Source: Streptomyces sp. NBC_01478 (lineage in GTDB: Bacteria > Actinomycetota > Actinomycetes > Streptomycetales > Streptomycetaceae). Taken from it: a stretch of DNA of 64,000 nt. How positions within the stretch are numbered: the stretch's first letter is position 1; every line of letters starts with the position of its first letter. Made by a program: the position numbers and the translations under genes. Positions 15,136 through 23,991 of the stretch are shown piece by piece. The stretch spans positions 9,157,501-9,221,500 of the forward strand of contig NZ_CP109444.1 in assembly GCF_036227225.1 (NCBI RefSeq), written 5' to 3'. The notes beneath the pieces were generated by a model that searched no databases, was not told where the DNA came from, and was given only the letters and a program-made list of their open reading frames with translations.

Positions 15136-17532
15136 ATGTCTGTCAAAGGCACCCCCATCGGCACTCCCACCAAGGTCACCCAGGGTTCGCAGACCAAGGG
15201 CGGCATCGGCGAGTCCACGCTCCGCCCGGACGGCACCCTCAAGGTCACCGGCGAGTTCGCGTACTCCTCCGACATGTGGCACGAGGACATGCTCTGGGGC
15301 CAGATCCTGCGCTCCCCGGTCGCCCACGCCGAGATCGTCTTCATCGACACCGTCGAGGCGCTGAAGACCCCGGGCGTCTACGCCGTCATGACCTACGACG
15401 ACCTGCCGACCGACGTGAAGAACTACGGCCTGGAGATCCAGGACACCCCCGTTCTCGCGCACGGCAAGGTCCGTCACCACGGCGAACCGGTCGCGATCGT
15501 CGCCGCCGACCACCCGGAGACCGCCCGCCGCGCCGCCGCGAAGATCAAGGTCGACTACCGCGAACTCCCGGTCGTCACCGACGAGTTGTCCGCGACCGCG
15601 CCGGACGCGATCCTCATCCACGAGGGCCGCGACGACCACCACATCGGCCATGTCCCGCACCCGAACATCGTGCACCGCCAGCCGATCGTGCGCGGCGATG
15701 TGGCGGCCGCCCGGGAGCGCGCCGACTTCATCGTCGAGGGCGAGTACACCTTCGGCATGCAGGACCAGGCGTTCCTCGGCCCGGAGTCCGGTCTCGCGGT
15801 CCCGGCCGAGGACGGCGGTGTCGACCTCTACATCGCCACCCAGTGGCTGCACTCCGACCTGCGCCAGATCGCGCCCGTGCTCGGCCTGCCCGAGGACAAG
15901 GTCCGCATGACGCTGTCCGGTGTCGGCGGCGCGTTCGGCGGGCGCGAGGACCTGTCGATGCAGATCCACGCGTGCCTGCTGGCCCTGCGCACCGGCAAAC
16001 CCGTGAAGATCGTCTACAACCGCTTCGAGTCCTTCTTCGGGCACGTCCACCGCCACCCCGCCAAGCTCCACTACGAGCACGGCGCGACCAAGGACGGCAA
16101 GCTCACCCACCTGAAGGCCCGGATCGTGCTGGACGGCGGCGCCTACGCGTCCGCGTCCCCGGCGGTCGTAGGAAACGCCTCCTCGCTCGGTGCCGGACCG
16201 TACGTGATCGACAACGTCGACATCGAGGCCATCGCGCTCTACACCAACAACCCGCCCTGCGGCGCGATGCGCGGTTTCGGCGCGGTCCAGGCGTGCTTCG
16301 CCTACGAGGCGCAGATGGACAAGCTCGCCGACAAGGTGGGCATGGACCGGGTCGCGTTCCGTCAGCTCAACGCGATGGAGCAGGGGACGATCATGCCGAC
16401 CGGGCAGCCGGTCGACTCCCCGGCTCCGGTTGCCGAACTCCTGCGCCGCGTCAAGGCGATGCCCATGCCGCCCGAGCAGCAGTGGCTCGCCGCCGGAGAG
16501 GCCGCCGACGTACGGCAGTTGCCGGGCGGTCTGTCCAACACCACGCACGGCGAAGGCGTCGTACGCGGGGTCGGCTACGCGGTCGGCATCAAGAACGTCG
16601 GCTTCTCCGAGGGTTTCGACGACTACTCGACGGCCAAGGTCCGTATGGAGGTTGTCGGCGGCGAGGCGGTGGCCACCGTGCACACCGCGATGGCGGAAGT
16701 CGGCCAGGGCGGAGTCACCGTCCACGCGCAGATCGCCCGCACCGAGCTGGGCGTCACCCAGGTGACGATCAACCCGGCGGACACGCAGGTGGGCAGCGCC
16801 GGTTCGACCTCCGCGTCCCGGCAGACGTACGTCACCGGCGGCGCCGTCAAGAACTCCTGCGAGCTGGTCCGCGAGAAGGTCCTGGAGATGGGCCGCCGCA
16901 AGCTCGGCACCTACCACCCGGCCTGGGCCACCGCCGAACTCCTGCTGGAGGGCGGCAAGGTGGTCACCGACGCCGGTGAGGTCCTCGCCGATCTGGTGGA
17001 CGTCCTCGAAGGCGAGGCCGTCGAGATCGAGGCCGAGTGGCGCCACCGGCCGACCGAGGCCTTCGACCTCCGTACCGGACAGGGCTTCGGGCACGTCCAG
17101 TACACCTTCGCCGCGCACCGCGCCGTCGTCGAGGTCGACACCGAACTCGGCCTGGTGAAGGTCATCGAACTGGCCTGCGCGCAGGACGTCGGCAAGGCGC
17201 TCAACCCGCTGTCCGTCATCGGCCAGATCCAGGGCGGTACGACCCAGGGTCTCGGCGTGGCGGTCATGGAGGAGATCATCGTCGACCCGAAGACCGCGAA
17301 GGTGCGCAACCCCTCCTTCACGGACTACCTGATCCCCACAATCCTCGACACCCCGACCATTCCGGTCGATGTGCTCGAACTCGCCGACGAGCACGCCCCG
17401 TACGGGCTGCGCGGCATCGGCGAGGCACCCACCCTGTCGTCGACTCCCGCCGTACTCGCGGCGATTCGGAACGCGACCGGGCTGGAACTGAACAGGACAC
17501 CGGTACGCCCGGAGCACCTCACGGGCACGTGA
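15136..17532 (+). CDS. Xanthine dehydrogenase molybdopterin (catalytic) subunit
   Basis: 798 residues. This subunit holds the molybdopterin-cytosine dinucleotide cofactor and hydroxylates the purine substrate. Visible motifs: the N-terminal a/b hammerhead domain (LKVTGEFAYSSDMWHEDMLW), GGAFGGRED, CGAMRGFGAVQ, the glycine-rich SAGSTSASRQTYVTGGA, and the C-terminal GIGEAP whose glutamate is the family's catalytic base. Length and motif order match bacterial XdhA/CoxL-type enzymes. It is the third gene of a tight operon and is followed by two hairpins before the purine permease. Oxidation of a different heterocycle is possible in principle. Confidence 0.9.
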   Translation: MSVKGTPIGTPTKVTQGSQTKGGIGESTLRPDGTLKVTGEFAYSSDMWHEDMLWGQILRSPVAHAEIVFIDTVEALKTPGVYAVMTYDDLPTDVKNYGLEIQDTPVLAHGKVRHHGEPVAIVAADHPETARRAAAKIKVDYRELPVVTDELSATAPDAILIHEGRDDHHIGHVPHPNIVHRQPIVRGDVAAARERADFIVEGEYTFGMQDQAFLGPESGLAVPAEDGGVDLYIATQWLHSDLRQIAPVLGLPEDKVRMTLSGVGGAFGGREDLSMQIHACLLALRTGKPVKIVYNRFESFFGHVHRHPAKLHYEHGATKDGKLTHLKARIVLDGGAYASASPAVVGNASSLGAGPYVIDNVDIEAIALYTNNPPCGAMRGFGAVQACFAYEAQMDKLADKVGMDRVAFRQLNAMEQGTIMPTGQPVDSPAPVAELLRRVKAMPMPPEQQWLAAGEAADVRQLPGGLSNTTHGEGVVRGVGYAVGIKNVGFSEGFDDYSTAKVRMEVVGGEAVATVHTAMAEVGQGGVTVHAQIARTELGVTQVTINPADTQVGSAGSTSASRQTYVTGGAVKNSCELVREKVLEMGRRKLGTYHPAWATAELLLEGGKVVTDAGEVLADLVDVLEGEAVEIEAEWRHRPTEAFDLRTGQGFGHVQYTFAAHRAVVEVDTELGLVKVIELACAQDVGKALNPLSVIGQIQGGTTQGLGVAVMEEIIVDPKTAKVRNPSFTDYLIPTILDTPTIPVDVLELADEHAPYGLRGIGEAPTLSSTPAVLAAIRNATGLELNRTPVRPEHLTGT

Positions 17533-17584
17533 CCCCACGGGGTCCCAACCGGTGACGTCCTGAGGGGAGTTGATCCCCCAGGAC
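17531..17584 (+). terminator. Tandem hairpins between xdh operon and purine permease
   Basis: Two inverted repeats follow the catalytic subunit stop: GACCCC/GGGGTC (17531-17544, two-base loop) and a larger one, GTCCTG-A-GGGG paired with CCCC-CAGGAC (17557-17584, loop AGTTGAT, one bulged A). They may end transcription or trim readthrough so that permease and hydroxylase are made at different levels. Confidence 0.6.
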
Positions 17585-17687
17585 CCCATTGTTCGTCTCG
17601 GGCCGTCCCCCGGGTCGTCCATCCCAAATCCCGCGCACCGCCGACGGCGGCTCGCGAGTGCCCCTGTGAACCTTGGGAGATGGCCCC

Positions 17688-19148
17688 ATGACCCAGCAGT
17701 CAGTGGAACCCAGGACCGCCGCCGAAGACGCGGGTGAAGGAACCCGCGTCCCGGCCGGCCGGTCCTGGCTCGACCGTTACTTCCACATCTCCGGGCGGGG
17801 ATCGACCGTCGCGCGCGAGGTGCGCGGCGGAGTCACCACCTTCATGGCGATGGCGTACATCCTGCTGCTCAACCCCCTGATCCTGTCCGGCAAGGACGTC
17901 GCGGGGGACACGCTCGGCCAGAAAGGGCTGATCACCGCGACCGCGTTCGCGGCGGCCCTCACCACGCTCCTGATGGGCTTCGTCGGCAAGGTGCCCCTCG
18001 CCCTCGCCGCCGGTCTGTCCGTCTCCGGAGTGCTCTCCTCGCAGGTCGCCCCGCAGATGACCTGGCCGCAGGCGATGGGCATGTGCGTGATGTACGGCGT
18101 GGTCATCATGCTGCTCGTCGTCACCGGCCTGCGCGAGATGATCATGAACGCGATTCCGCTCGCGCTGAAACACGGCATCACGATGGGCATCGGCCTGTTC
18201 ATCGCGCTCATCGGCTTCTACAAGTCCGGCTTCGTGCACCAGGGCAAGGCGACCCCGCTCACCCTCGGCCCGACGGGTGAACTCGCGGGCTGGCCCGTCC
18301 TGTTGTTCGCCGGCACCCTGCTCCTGATCTTCATGCTCCAGGCCCGCAACATGCCCGGCGCCATCCTCATCGGCATCATCACCGGCACGCTCGTCGCCGC
18401 GATCCTCAACGCGGCCGGGGTCATCGCCCCCAAACAGTGGGCGAGTGGTGCCGCCCCCGAACTGCACGGCAGCGCGGTCTCGATGCCGGACTTCTCGCTC
18501 TTCGGCCATGTGGAGTTCGGGGGTTGGGGCAAGGTCGGCGCGATGACGGTCGGCATGATCGTGTTCACGCTCGTCCTGGCCGGCTTCTTCGACGCGATGG
18601 CCACCATCATCGGCGTCGGCACCGAGGCCCGACTCGCCGACTCCAAGGGCCGGATGCCTGGCCTGTCCAAGGCACTGCTCATCGACGGCGCCGGCGGCGC
18701 GATCGGCGGCGTGGCGGGCGGCTCGGGCCAGACCGTCTTCATCGAGTCGGCGACGGGCGTCGGGGAGGGCGCGCGAACGGGCCTCGCCTCGGTCGTCACC
18801 GGCCTCTTCTTCGCCGCCTGTCTCTTCTTCACCCCGCTCACCGCGATCGTCCCGCAGGAGGTCGCGTCCGCCGCCCTCGTCGTCATCGGCTCGATGATGC
18901 TGATGAACGCCCGGCACGTGGACTGGGCCGACCGCGCCACCGCGATCCCGGTCTTCCTGACCGTCGTCGTGATGCCGTTCACGTACAGCATCACCGCGGG
19001 CGTCTCCGCGGGAGTCATCTCGTACGTCGCCATCAAGACCGCCCAGGGCAGGACACGGGAGATCGGCCCGTTCATGTGGGGCCTGACCGTCGTCTTCCTG
19101 TTCTACTTCGCCCTCAACCCCGTCGAGAGCTGGCTGGGCGTCCACTAG
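17688..19148 (+). CDS. NCS2-family (AzgA-like) purine permease
   Basis: 486 residues with about twelve transmembrane helices. AzgA-like NCS2 proteins import hypoxanthine, guanine or adenine with protons. The family signature is seen at the N-terminus (TVAREVRGGVTTFMAMAYIL) and in the paired half-helices (TATAFAAALTTLLMG; DAMATIIGVGTEARL; GGSGQTVFIESATGVGEGAR). The start is ATG 17688 with GGGAGA upstream. Its place between the xanthine dehydrogenase and XdhC genes indicates it feeds substrate to this pathway. Confidence 0.88.
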   Translation: MTQQSVEPRTAAEDAGEGTRVPAGRSWLDRYFHISGRGSTVAREVRGGVTTFMAMAYILLLNPLILSGKDVAGDTLGQKGLITATAFAAALTTLLMGFVGKVPLALAAGLSVSGVLSSQVAPQMTWPQAMGMCVMYGVVIMLLVVTGLREMIMNAIPLALKHGITMGIGLFIALIGFYKSGFVHQGKATPLTLGPTGELAGWPVLLFAGTLLLIFMLQARNMPGAILIGIITGTLVAAILNAAGVIAPKQWASGAAPELHGSAVSMPDFSLFGHVEFGGWGKVGAMTVGMIVFTLVLAGFFDAMATIIGVGTEARLADSKGRMPGLSKALLIDGAGGAIGGVAGGSGQTVFIESATGVGEGARTGLASVVTGLFFAACLFFTPLTAIVPQEVASAALVVIGSMMLMNARHVDWADRATAIPVFLTVVVMPFTYSITAGVSAGVISYVAIKTAQGRTREIGPFMWGLTVVFLFYFALNPVESWLGVH

Positions 19149-19195
19149 CCCGCCCCCAACTCCCCTTTCCCGCAACCCCGTCAGGAGACCGAGAG

Positions 19196-20362
19196 ATGCT
19201 GGACATCGCCGAAGAGCTGCACCGGTGGGTCGAGCAGGGCCGCGACTTCGCCGTCGCCACCGTGGTGGCCGTCGGCGGCAGCGCGCCCCGCCGGCCCGGC
19301 GCCGCCCTCGCGGTGGACACCGACGGCACGGCGATCGGCTCGGTCTCCGGGGGCTGCGTGGAAGGCGCGGTCTACGACCTGTGCCAACAGGCCCTCCTGG
19401 ACGGCGAAACCGTCCTGGAGCGCTTCGGCTACAGCGACGACGACGCCTTCGCCGTGGGCCTCACCTGCGGCGGGGTCATCGACATCCTCGTGACACCGGT
19501 ACGGGCCAAAGACCCCGCCCGACCCACGGTCGCCGCCGCGCTGTCGGCCGCCGCGAGCGGTTCGGCGACGGCGCTGGCCCGGATCGTCTCGGGCCCGGCG
19601 GAACTCCTCGGCCGCGCCCTCGCCGTACGCCCCGACGACTCCCACTCCCCCTCCTACGACGGCGGCTTCGGCGCCCACCCCGAACTGGACCGCACGGTCG
19701 CAGCCGAGGCCGGTGCCTATCTGGACGCGGGCCGCACCGGCACGGTCGAGATCGGCGAGCAGGGTTCCCGCTGCGGGGCCCCGCTCACGGTCCTGGTCGA
19801 GTCCTCGGTGCCGCCGCCCCGGATGATCGTGTTCGGCGCGATCGACTTCGCCTCCGCACTGGTCCGCATCGGCAAGTTCCTCGGCTACCGGGTGACGGTG
19901 TGCGACGCCCGCCCCGTCTTCGCCACCAGGGCCCGTTTCCCCGACGCCGACGAGATCGTCGTCGAGTGGCCCCACAAGTACCTCGACCGTACGGACACCG
20001 ACGCCCGTACCGTCCTGTGCGTCCTCACCCACGACGCCAAGTTCGACGTACCGCTGCTCGAACTCGCCCTGCGCCTCCCGGTGGCGTACGTCGGCGCGAT
20101 GGGCTCCCGGCGCACCCACCTCGACCGCAACGAACGCCTGCGCCAAGTCGGCGTCACGGAACTGGAGTTGGCGCGCCTGAGGTCCCCGATCGGCCTCGAC
20201 CTCGGCGCTCGTACGCCCGAGGAGACGGCCCTGTCGATCGCGGCGGAGATCGTCGCCAACAGGCGTGGCGGCAGCGGGATTTCACTCACCGGGGCGCACA
20301 CGCCGATCCACCACGACGCGAGTTCGTCGACAGCGGTGGGGCGGATCGGGTCGGTGGCCTGA
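19196..20362 (+). CDS. xdhC: XdhC/CoxI-family molybdenum cofactor insertion protein
   Basis: 388 residues, ATG preceded by AGGAG. XdhC proteins bind the molybdenum cofactor, help its sulfuration and insert it into xanthine dehydrogenase. The N-terminal XdhC/CoxI domain includes AVGGSAPRRPGAALAV and SGGCVEGAVYDLCQ, whose cysteine (about residue 53) is the expected cofactor ligand; CGGVIDILV follows. The C-terminal Rossmann domain has VYVGAMGSRR-like sequence (VAYVGAMGSRRTH) and the family end IGLDLGARTPEETALSIAAEI. It is the last gene of the purine module and ends five bases from a convergent kinase gene. Confidence 0.9.
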   Translation: MLDIAEELHRWVEQGRDFAVATVVAVGGSAPRRPGAALAVDTDGTAIGSVSGGCVEGAVYDLCQQALLDGETVLERFGYSDDDAFAVGLTCGGVIDILVTPVRAKDPARPTVAAALSAAASGSATALARIVSGPAELLGRALAVRPDDSHSPSYDGGFGAHPELDRTVAAEAGAYLDAGRTGTVEIGEQGSRCGAPLTVLVESSVPPPRMIVFGAIDFASALVRIGKFLGYRVTVCDARPVFATRARFPDADEIVVEWPHKYLDRTDTDARTVLCVLTHDAKFDVPLLELALRLPVAYVGAMGSRRTHLDRNERLRQVGVTELELARLRSPIGLDLGARTPEETALSIAAEIVANRRGGSGISLTGAHTPIHHDASSSTAVGRIGSVA

Positions 20363-20367
20363 GCGGT

Positions 20368-22533
20368 TCAGTGGGGGCGGACTGAGAAGGCGGTGTCGCC
20401 TGCCACGGCCACGAGCGCGTCCTTGACGAGCAGGACGTACGGCGTGGTGTCGTCCGTCGAATCGCCTGCGTTCGCCAGTGCGGACGTACGCCACTTGACG
20501 GCTCCGGTGCTCCGGTCCAGGGCCAGCAGCCGGCCGAACTGGTTCGAGAAGTAGAGCCTGTTGAACTTCGCCGAGAACACCGGCGTCGACAGGTTCTCGG
20601 TGTCCGTCTCCCGCTGCCAGAGCCGCTTGCCGTCGGTCGCGCGGACGGCGGTGACCGTGCCGTTCGGGCGGACGAGGTAGATCACGTCCTTGACGAGGGT
20701 GGCGGTACCGCGAGTGCCGGCCGGCAGGGCTGTCCGCTCGATCGTGCCGGTGCTCGGGTTCACCCGGTCCAGGGCGGTGTACAGCTGGTCCGGGCCGCTG
20801 CCGAAGACCTCCGGCGCCAGCTTCGGCGCAAGGAACAGCAGCCGGCCCTTGTCGACGCCCAACGGCCAAGCCCCCGTGGGGAGTTCGGCGACCTTCCGCT
20901 GTGCGCCGGTGGCGGGGTCGAGGCGTACCAGGACGAAGTCGCCCTGGGAGGGATCGTCCTCGACCGTGCAGAGGGCGTACGGGGCACCGCCCAGCGCGGT
21001 CGGAGTGCAGGAGTTCCCGAGGTTCGACCAGATGGGTGCGCTCCACAGCCGGCGGCCCGACGTGTCGTAGGCCACGAACTTCGTCGCGTCCACGTCCATC
21101 GCCAGGATCCCGCCGTCGAACAGGACGGGGTCCGTGTCGTCCCGGATCGGGTGGATCCACAGCCGGGTGCCGGTCTTCGCGTCCAGGGCGACCAGGCGCC
21201 GGGTGATGAAGGTGTCGTTCGAGTCGGGCTTGACGTAGGTGTAGACGCGCCCGTCCCGGACACCGACGGGGAGCGCGGTCTCGGGGCTGGTGCCCGACCG
21301 CCAGCGGACCCGGCCCGAGGCGGCGTCCAGCGCGGTGACCGTGGCGCCCGTACCGGCGCAGTACACGGTGGTGCTGTCGCCTGCCAGGCAGCCGGACTGG
21401 GTGTAGTCGAGGGGATCGCCGGTCCGGGAGGTGAGCAGGCTCGCCCGCCATGGCTTCCAGCCGGCGGGCAGCGCTACGGCGGCGGGGGATGAGGAGGACG
21501 TGGACGCGGCGGGCGTGCCCGGGTCCGTGCCGTCGTCCGACAGCCAGCGCAGGGTGGTGAGGCCGAGGGTGGTGACGGCGAGTGCGGTGGCGAGGGCGAT
21601 GACGAGTCGCCGGGATCGGCGCGGGCGTTGCCGGTCGCCGGGGACGGTCGCGGGAGCGGCCGGGCGGGGACGTGCGGTTCTCGGGAGATCCGCCGCCGTG
21701 GCGGACCCGGCCCGGGACCCGGTCTCGCCCTCGGGCAGGGTCAGCAACATGCCGTGCAGTTCGGCCAGTTGGGGCCGGGCGGCCGCGTCCTTGTCCAGGC
21801 AGCGTTCCGCGATGCTCCGCAGCGGCTCGGACACACCGTCCAACCTCGGCTGCTCGTGCATGACTTGATAGCCCGTCAAGTACGGGCTGGCGCCGTCGAA
21901 GGGGCGGTTGCCGGTGGCCGCGTAGACGAGGAGTGAGCCGAGCGAGAAGACGTCGGAGGCGGCTGTGACGTCGCGGGGCGCGGCGAACTGCTCGGGCGAC
22001 ATGAAGGGCGGGGTGCCGATCAGCCGACCGGTCACGGTGAGGGTCTGGTTGTCGGCGGCGCGGGAGATGCCGAAGTCGATGACGCGGGGGCCGTCCTCGG
22101 CAAGCAGGACGTTGCTCGGCTTCAAGTCCCGGTGGACCACGCCCGCCTGGTGGATGTCCCGCAGCGCCTCGACGAGCCCCAGCGCGAGTGTGCGCAGGGC
22201 CCGGCCGCTCAACGGGCCGTCCTTCGCGATAGCTTCGGCCAGGGTGCGGCCGGGCACGTAGAGCGTGGCCATCCAGGGGAGTTCGGCATCCGGGTCGGCG
22301 TCCACGACCGGGGCGGTGAACGCTCCGCTCACCCGGCGGGCGGCGGCGATCTCCTGCCGGAACCGCGCGCGGAACTCCTCGTCCAGCGCGTACTGCGCGT
22401 GCACGACCTTGACGGCGACCTGTCGTCCCGACGCCGAGCGCCCGAGATACACGACGCCCATCCCGCCGTTGCCGAGCCGGTCGACCAGCGCATAGCCGCC
22501 AATGGACTCCGTATCCCCGGGGCGAAGCGACAT
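20368..22533 (-). CDS. Ser/Thr protein kinase with PQQ beta-propeller sensor domain
   Basis: 721 residues. Residues 12-265 are a Hanks-type kinase: P-loop LGNGGMGVVYLG, Lys in VAVKVVHA, catalytic HRDLKPSNVLL (Asp about 135), metal-binding DFGISRAA and the activation-segment GTPPFMSPEQ. A transmembrane helix follows at about 313-335 (LVIALATALAVTTLGLTTL), then about 370 residues of PQQ_2-type propeller blades (e.g. VYCAGTGATVTALDAASGRV, RLWIHP, ALDRSTGAVKW). The layout is that of a membrane receptor kinase with an outside ligand-sensing propeller. All catalytic residues are present. The start is ATG 22531-22533. Targets are unknown; the neighbouring LysE gene is divergent. Confidence 0.9.
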   Translation of the reverse strand: MSLRPGDTESIGGYALVDRLGNGGMGVVYLGRSASGRQVAVKVVHAQYALDEEFRARFRQEIAAARRVSGAFTAPVVDADPDAELPWMATLYVPGRTLAEAIAKDGPLSGRALRTLALGLVEALRDIHQAGVVHRDLKPSNVLLAEDGPRVIDFGISRAADNQTLTVTGRLIGTPPFMSPEQFAAPRDVTAASDVFSLGSLLVYAATGNRPFDGASPYLTGYQVMHEQPRLDGVSEPLRSIAERCLDKDAAARPQLAELHGMLLTLPEGETGSRAGSATAADLPRTARPRPAAPATVPGDRQRPRRSRRLVIALATALAVTTLGLTTLRWLSDDGTDPGTPAASTSSSSPAAVALPAGWKPWRASLLTSRTGDPLDYTQSGCLAGDSTTVYCAGTGATVTALDAASGRVRWRSGTSPETALPVGVRDGRVYTYVKPDSNDTFITRRLVALDAKTGTRLWIHPIRDDTDPVLFDGGILAMDVDATKFVAYDTSGRRLWSAPIWSNLGNSCTPTALGGAPYALCTVEDDPSQGDFVLVRLDPATGAQRKVAELPTGAWPLGVDKGRLLFLAPKLAPEVFGSGPDQLYTALDRVNPSTGTIERTALPAGTRGTATLVKDVIYLVRPNGTVTAVRATDGKRLWQRETDTENLSTPVFSAKFNRLYFSNQFGRLLALDRSTGAVKWRTSALANAGDSTDDTTPYVLLVKDALVAVAGDTAFSVRPH

Positions 22534-22680
22534 TCGCCGGTCACCTTTCCTGATTCCCGTGCCTGCAAGGGCCGTTCAGGGCCATCACACTAGAGCGTTT
22601 GTTCCTCTCACCGGACATCGACCTCGTGGGACCGGGAAATGGGGTTGCGGGCCCGGGGTGCCCCCATCTTCCATGGCCCC

Positions 22681-23322
22681 ATGGTGTCCACCGACCGACT
22701 TGTCGCCTTCGCGGCGCTGTCCTTCCTGCTGATCGTCGTCCCCGGCCCCAGCGTGCTGTTCGTGATCGGGCGGGCGCTGGCCCACGGCCGCCGGGCCGCG
22801 CTGACCACCGTGGTCGGCAACACGCTCGGCGCCTACCTCCTCGTCGTCGCCGTGGCACTGGGCGTCGGGTCCCTGGTGGAGCGCTCGGTGCTCGTCTTCA
22901 CGACCCTGAAGCTCGTCGGCGCCGCCTACCTCGTGTACCTCGGGGTGAAGGCATGGCGCCGACGCGGCTCGCTGCGGGCCGCGTTCGCGGGGGAGGAGGC
23001 CGCTCCGCACAGCGGCCTGCGCACCCTGTGGGAGGGGTTCGCGGTCGGGGTGGCCAACCCCAAGACGATCGTGTTCTTCGCCGCCGTACTGCCCCAGTTC
23101 GTGGACCGCGAACAGGGCCATGTCACCAGTCAGATGCTGCTGCTCGGCCTGGTCTTCAACCTCATCGCCGTGGCCTCGGACAGCGTGTGGGGGCTGGTCG
23201 CCGCCACCGCCCGCGACTGGTTCGCCCGCTCACCCCGCCGCCTCTCCGCGGTGGGCGGGGCCGGCGGCCTCACGATGATCGGCCTGGGCGTGACGGTCGC
23301 GGTGACCGGCCGCAAGGACTGA
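22681..23322 (+). CDS. LysE/RhtB-family exporter
   Basis: 213 residues with about six transmembrane helices. The family exports amino acids or homoserine-like compounds. The signature is in the first helix and loop (LLIVVPGPSVLFVIGRALAHG) and in VGVANPKTIVFFAAVLPQF near residue 120. The ATG at 22681 has no ribosome binding site (preceding bases TTCCATGGCCCC), suggesting a leaderless or poorly initiated message; the GTG at 22684 is next to it. The 3' end lies in a 32-base tandem repeat. Substrate cannot be told. Confidence 0.85.
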   Translation: MVSTDRLVAFAALSFLLIVVPGPSVLFVIGRALAHGRRAALTTVVGNTLGAYLLVVAVALGVGSLVERSVLVFTTLKLVGAAYLVYLGVKAWRRRGSLRAAFAGEEAAPHSGLRTLWEGFAVGVANPKTIVFFAAVLPQFVDREQGHVTSQMLLLGLVFNLIAVASDSVWGLVAATARDWFARSPRRLSAVGGAGGLTMIGLGVTVAVTGRKD

Positions 23323-23391
23323 CGCCGATCGTCGTGACCGGCCGCAGGGACTGACACCGGTCGTCGTGACCGGCCGCACGGACCGACTCCG
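23302..23391. repeat. 32-bp tandem repeat at the LysE 3' end
   Basis: Three units begin with GTGACCGGCCGCA at 23302, 23334 and 23366; the first two are 32 bases with only a few differences, the third is partial. Unit one includes the last codons and stop of the LysE gene (V-T-G-R-K-D), so the terminal codons have been duplicated into the intergenic space. Confidence 0.85.
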
Positions 23392-23436
23392 CTACGACCG
23401 ACTGCGCGCCGGCCGTCGCCTCCACGCCCGCCTCCG

Positions 23437-23877
23437 CTACGGCCGTCTCAGCAGCCCGTTCACCGCCCGCCCGAACATCGACCGCGCCGCCCACCGAAGC
23501 GGCCGGTCGAAGACGCGCGGCAGGAAGCCGACCGACAACTCCTCCTGCCAGACCACGCGGCTGCGGCCCCCCGGCCCCGGCCGCACCTCGATCTCCGCCC
23601 AGCCGGTGACGACCCGCCCCCGCTTCTCCAGCCGTACCAGACCGGGCTCGTCGTCCGTCGGCGGTCGCCACACGGTGACCTCCATCCGGTCGTCGAAACC
23701 GAGCGGGCCGAGCCCGGAGCGGGCCACGAAGACCGTGCCCTCGCCGGTCGGCGGCGGAGTCAGCACGGTGACCCGGGTCAGCGGCACCACATCGGCGTGG
23801 CGTGGCCACTCCGTCAACCGGCGCCACGCCTCCTCCAGGGGAAGCGGTGCCGTGCGTTCGAGACGGAAATCGACCAT
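23437..23877 (-). CDS. SRPBCC-family protein
   Basis: 146 residues with a START/Bet v1-like fold: first strand MVDFRLERTAPLPLEEAWRR, repeated beta strands (TVFVARSGLGPLGFDDRM, AEIEVRPGPGGRSRVVW) and a C-terminal helix (RWAARSMFGRAVNGLLRR). Such proteins bind hydrophobic ligands and include polyketide cyclases and lipid carriers, but many have no known ligand. The start ATG is at 23875-23877. It is convergent with the LysE gene across the tandem repeat and divergent from the DUF2278 gene. Confidence 0.8.
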   Translation of the reverse strand: MVDFRLERTAPLPLEEAWRRLTEWPRHADVVPLTRVTVLTPPPTGEGTVFVARSGLGPLGFDDRMEVTVWRPPTDDEPGLVRLEKRGRVVTGWAEIEVRPGPGGRSRVVWQEELSVGFLPRVFDRPLRWAARSMFGRAVNGLLRRP

Positions 23878-23991
23878 GCAGGGATCGTAGAGAAGGCTTC
23901 TCGACCGGCGGTACTTTCGTCGGGGGCTCGCGCCCTTGGTCCAGCGGTTCACAGGTATGCAGACGTACACCAACAGGGGGAGTCGGTCGTC

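Noticed and set aside
15073..17622. Long minus-strand frame opposite the xanthine dehydrogenase catalytic subunit
   Set aside because: Exact antisense of conserved coding sequence; codon bias and motifs support the plus strand only.
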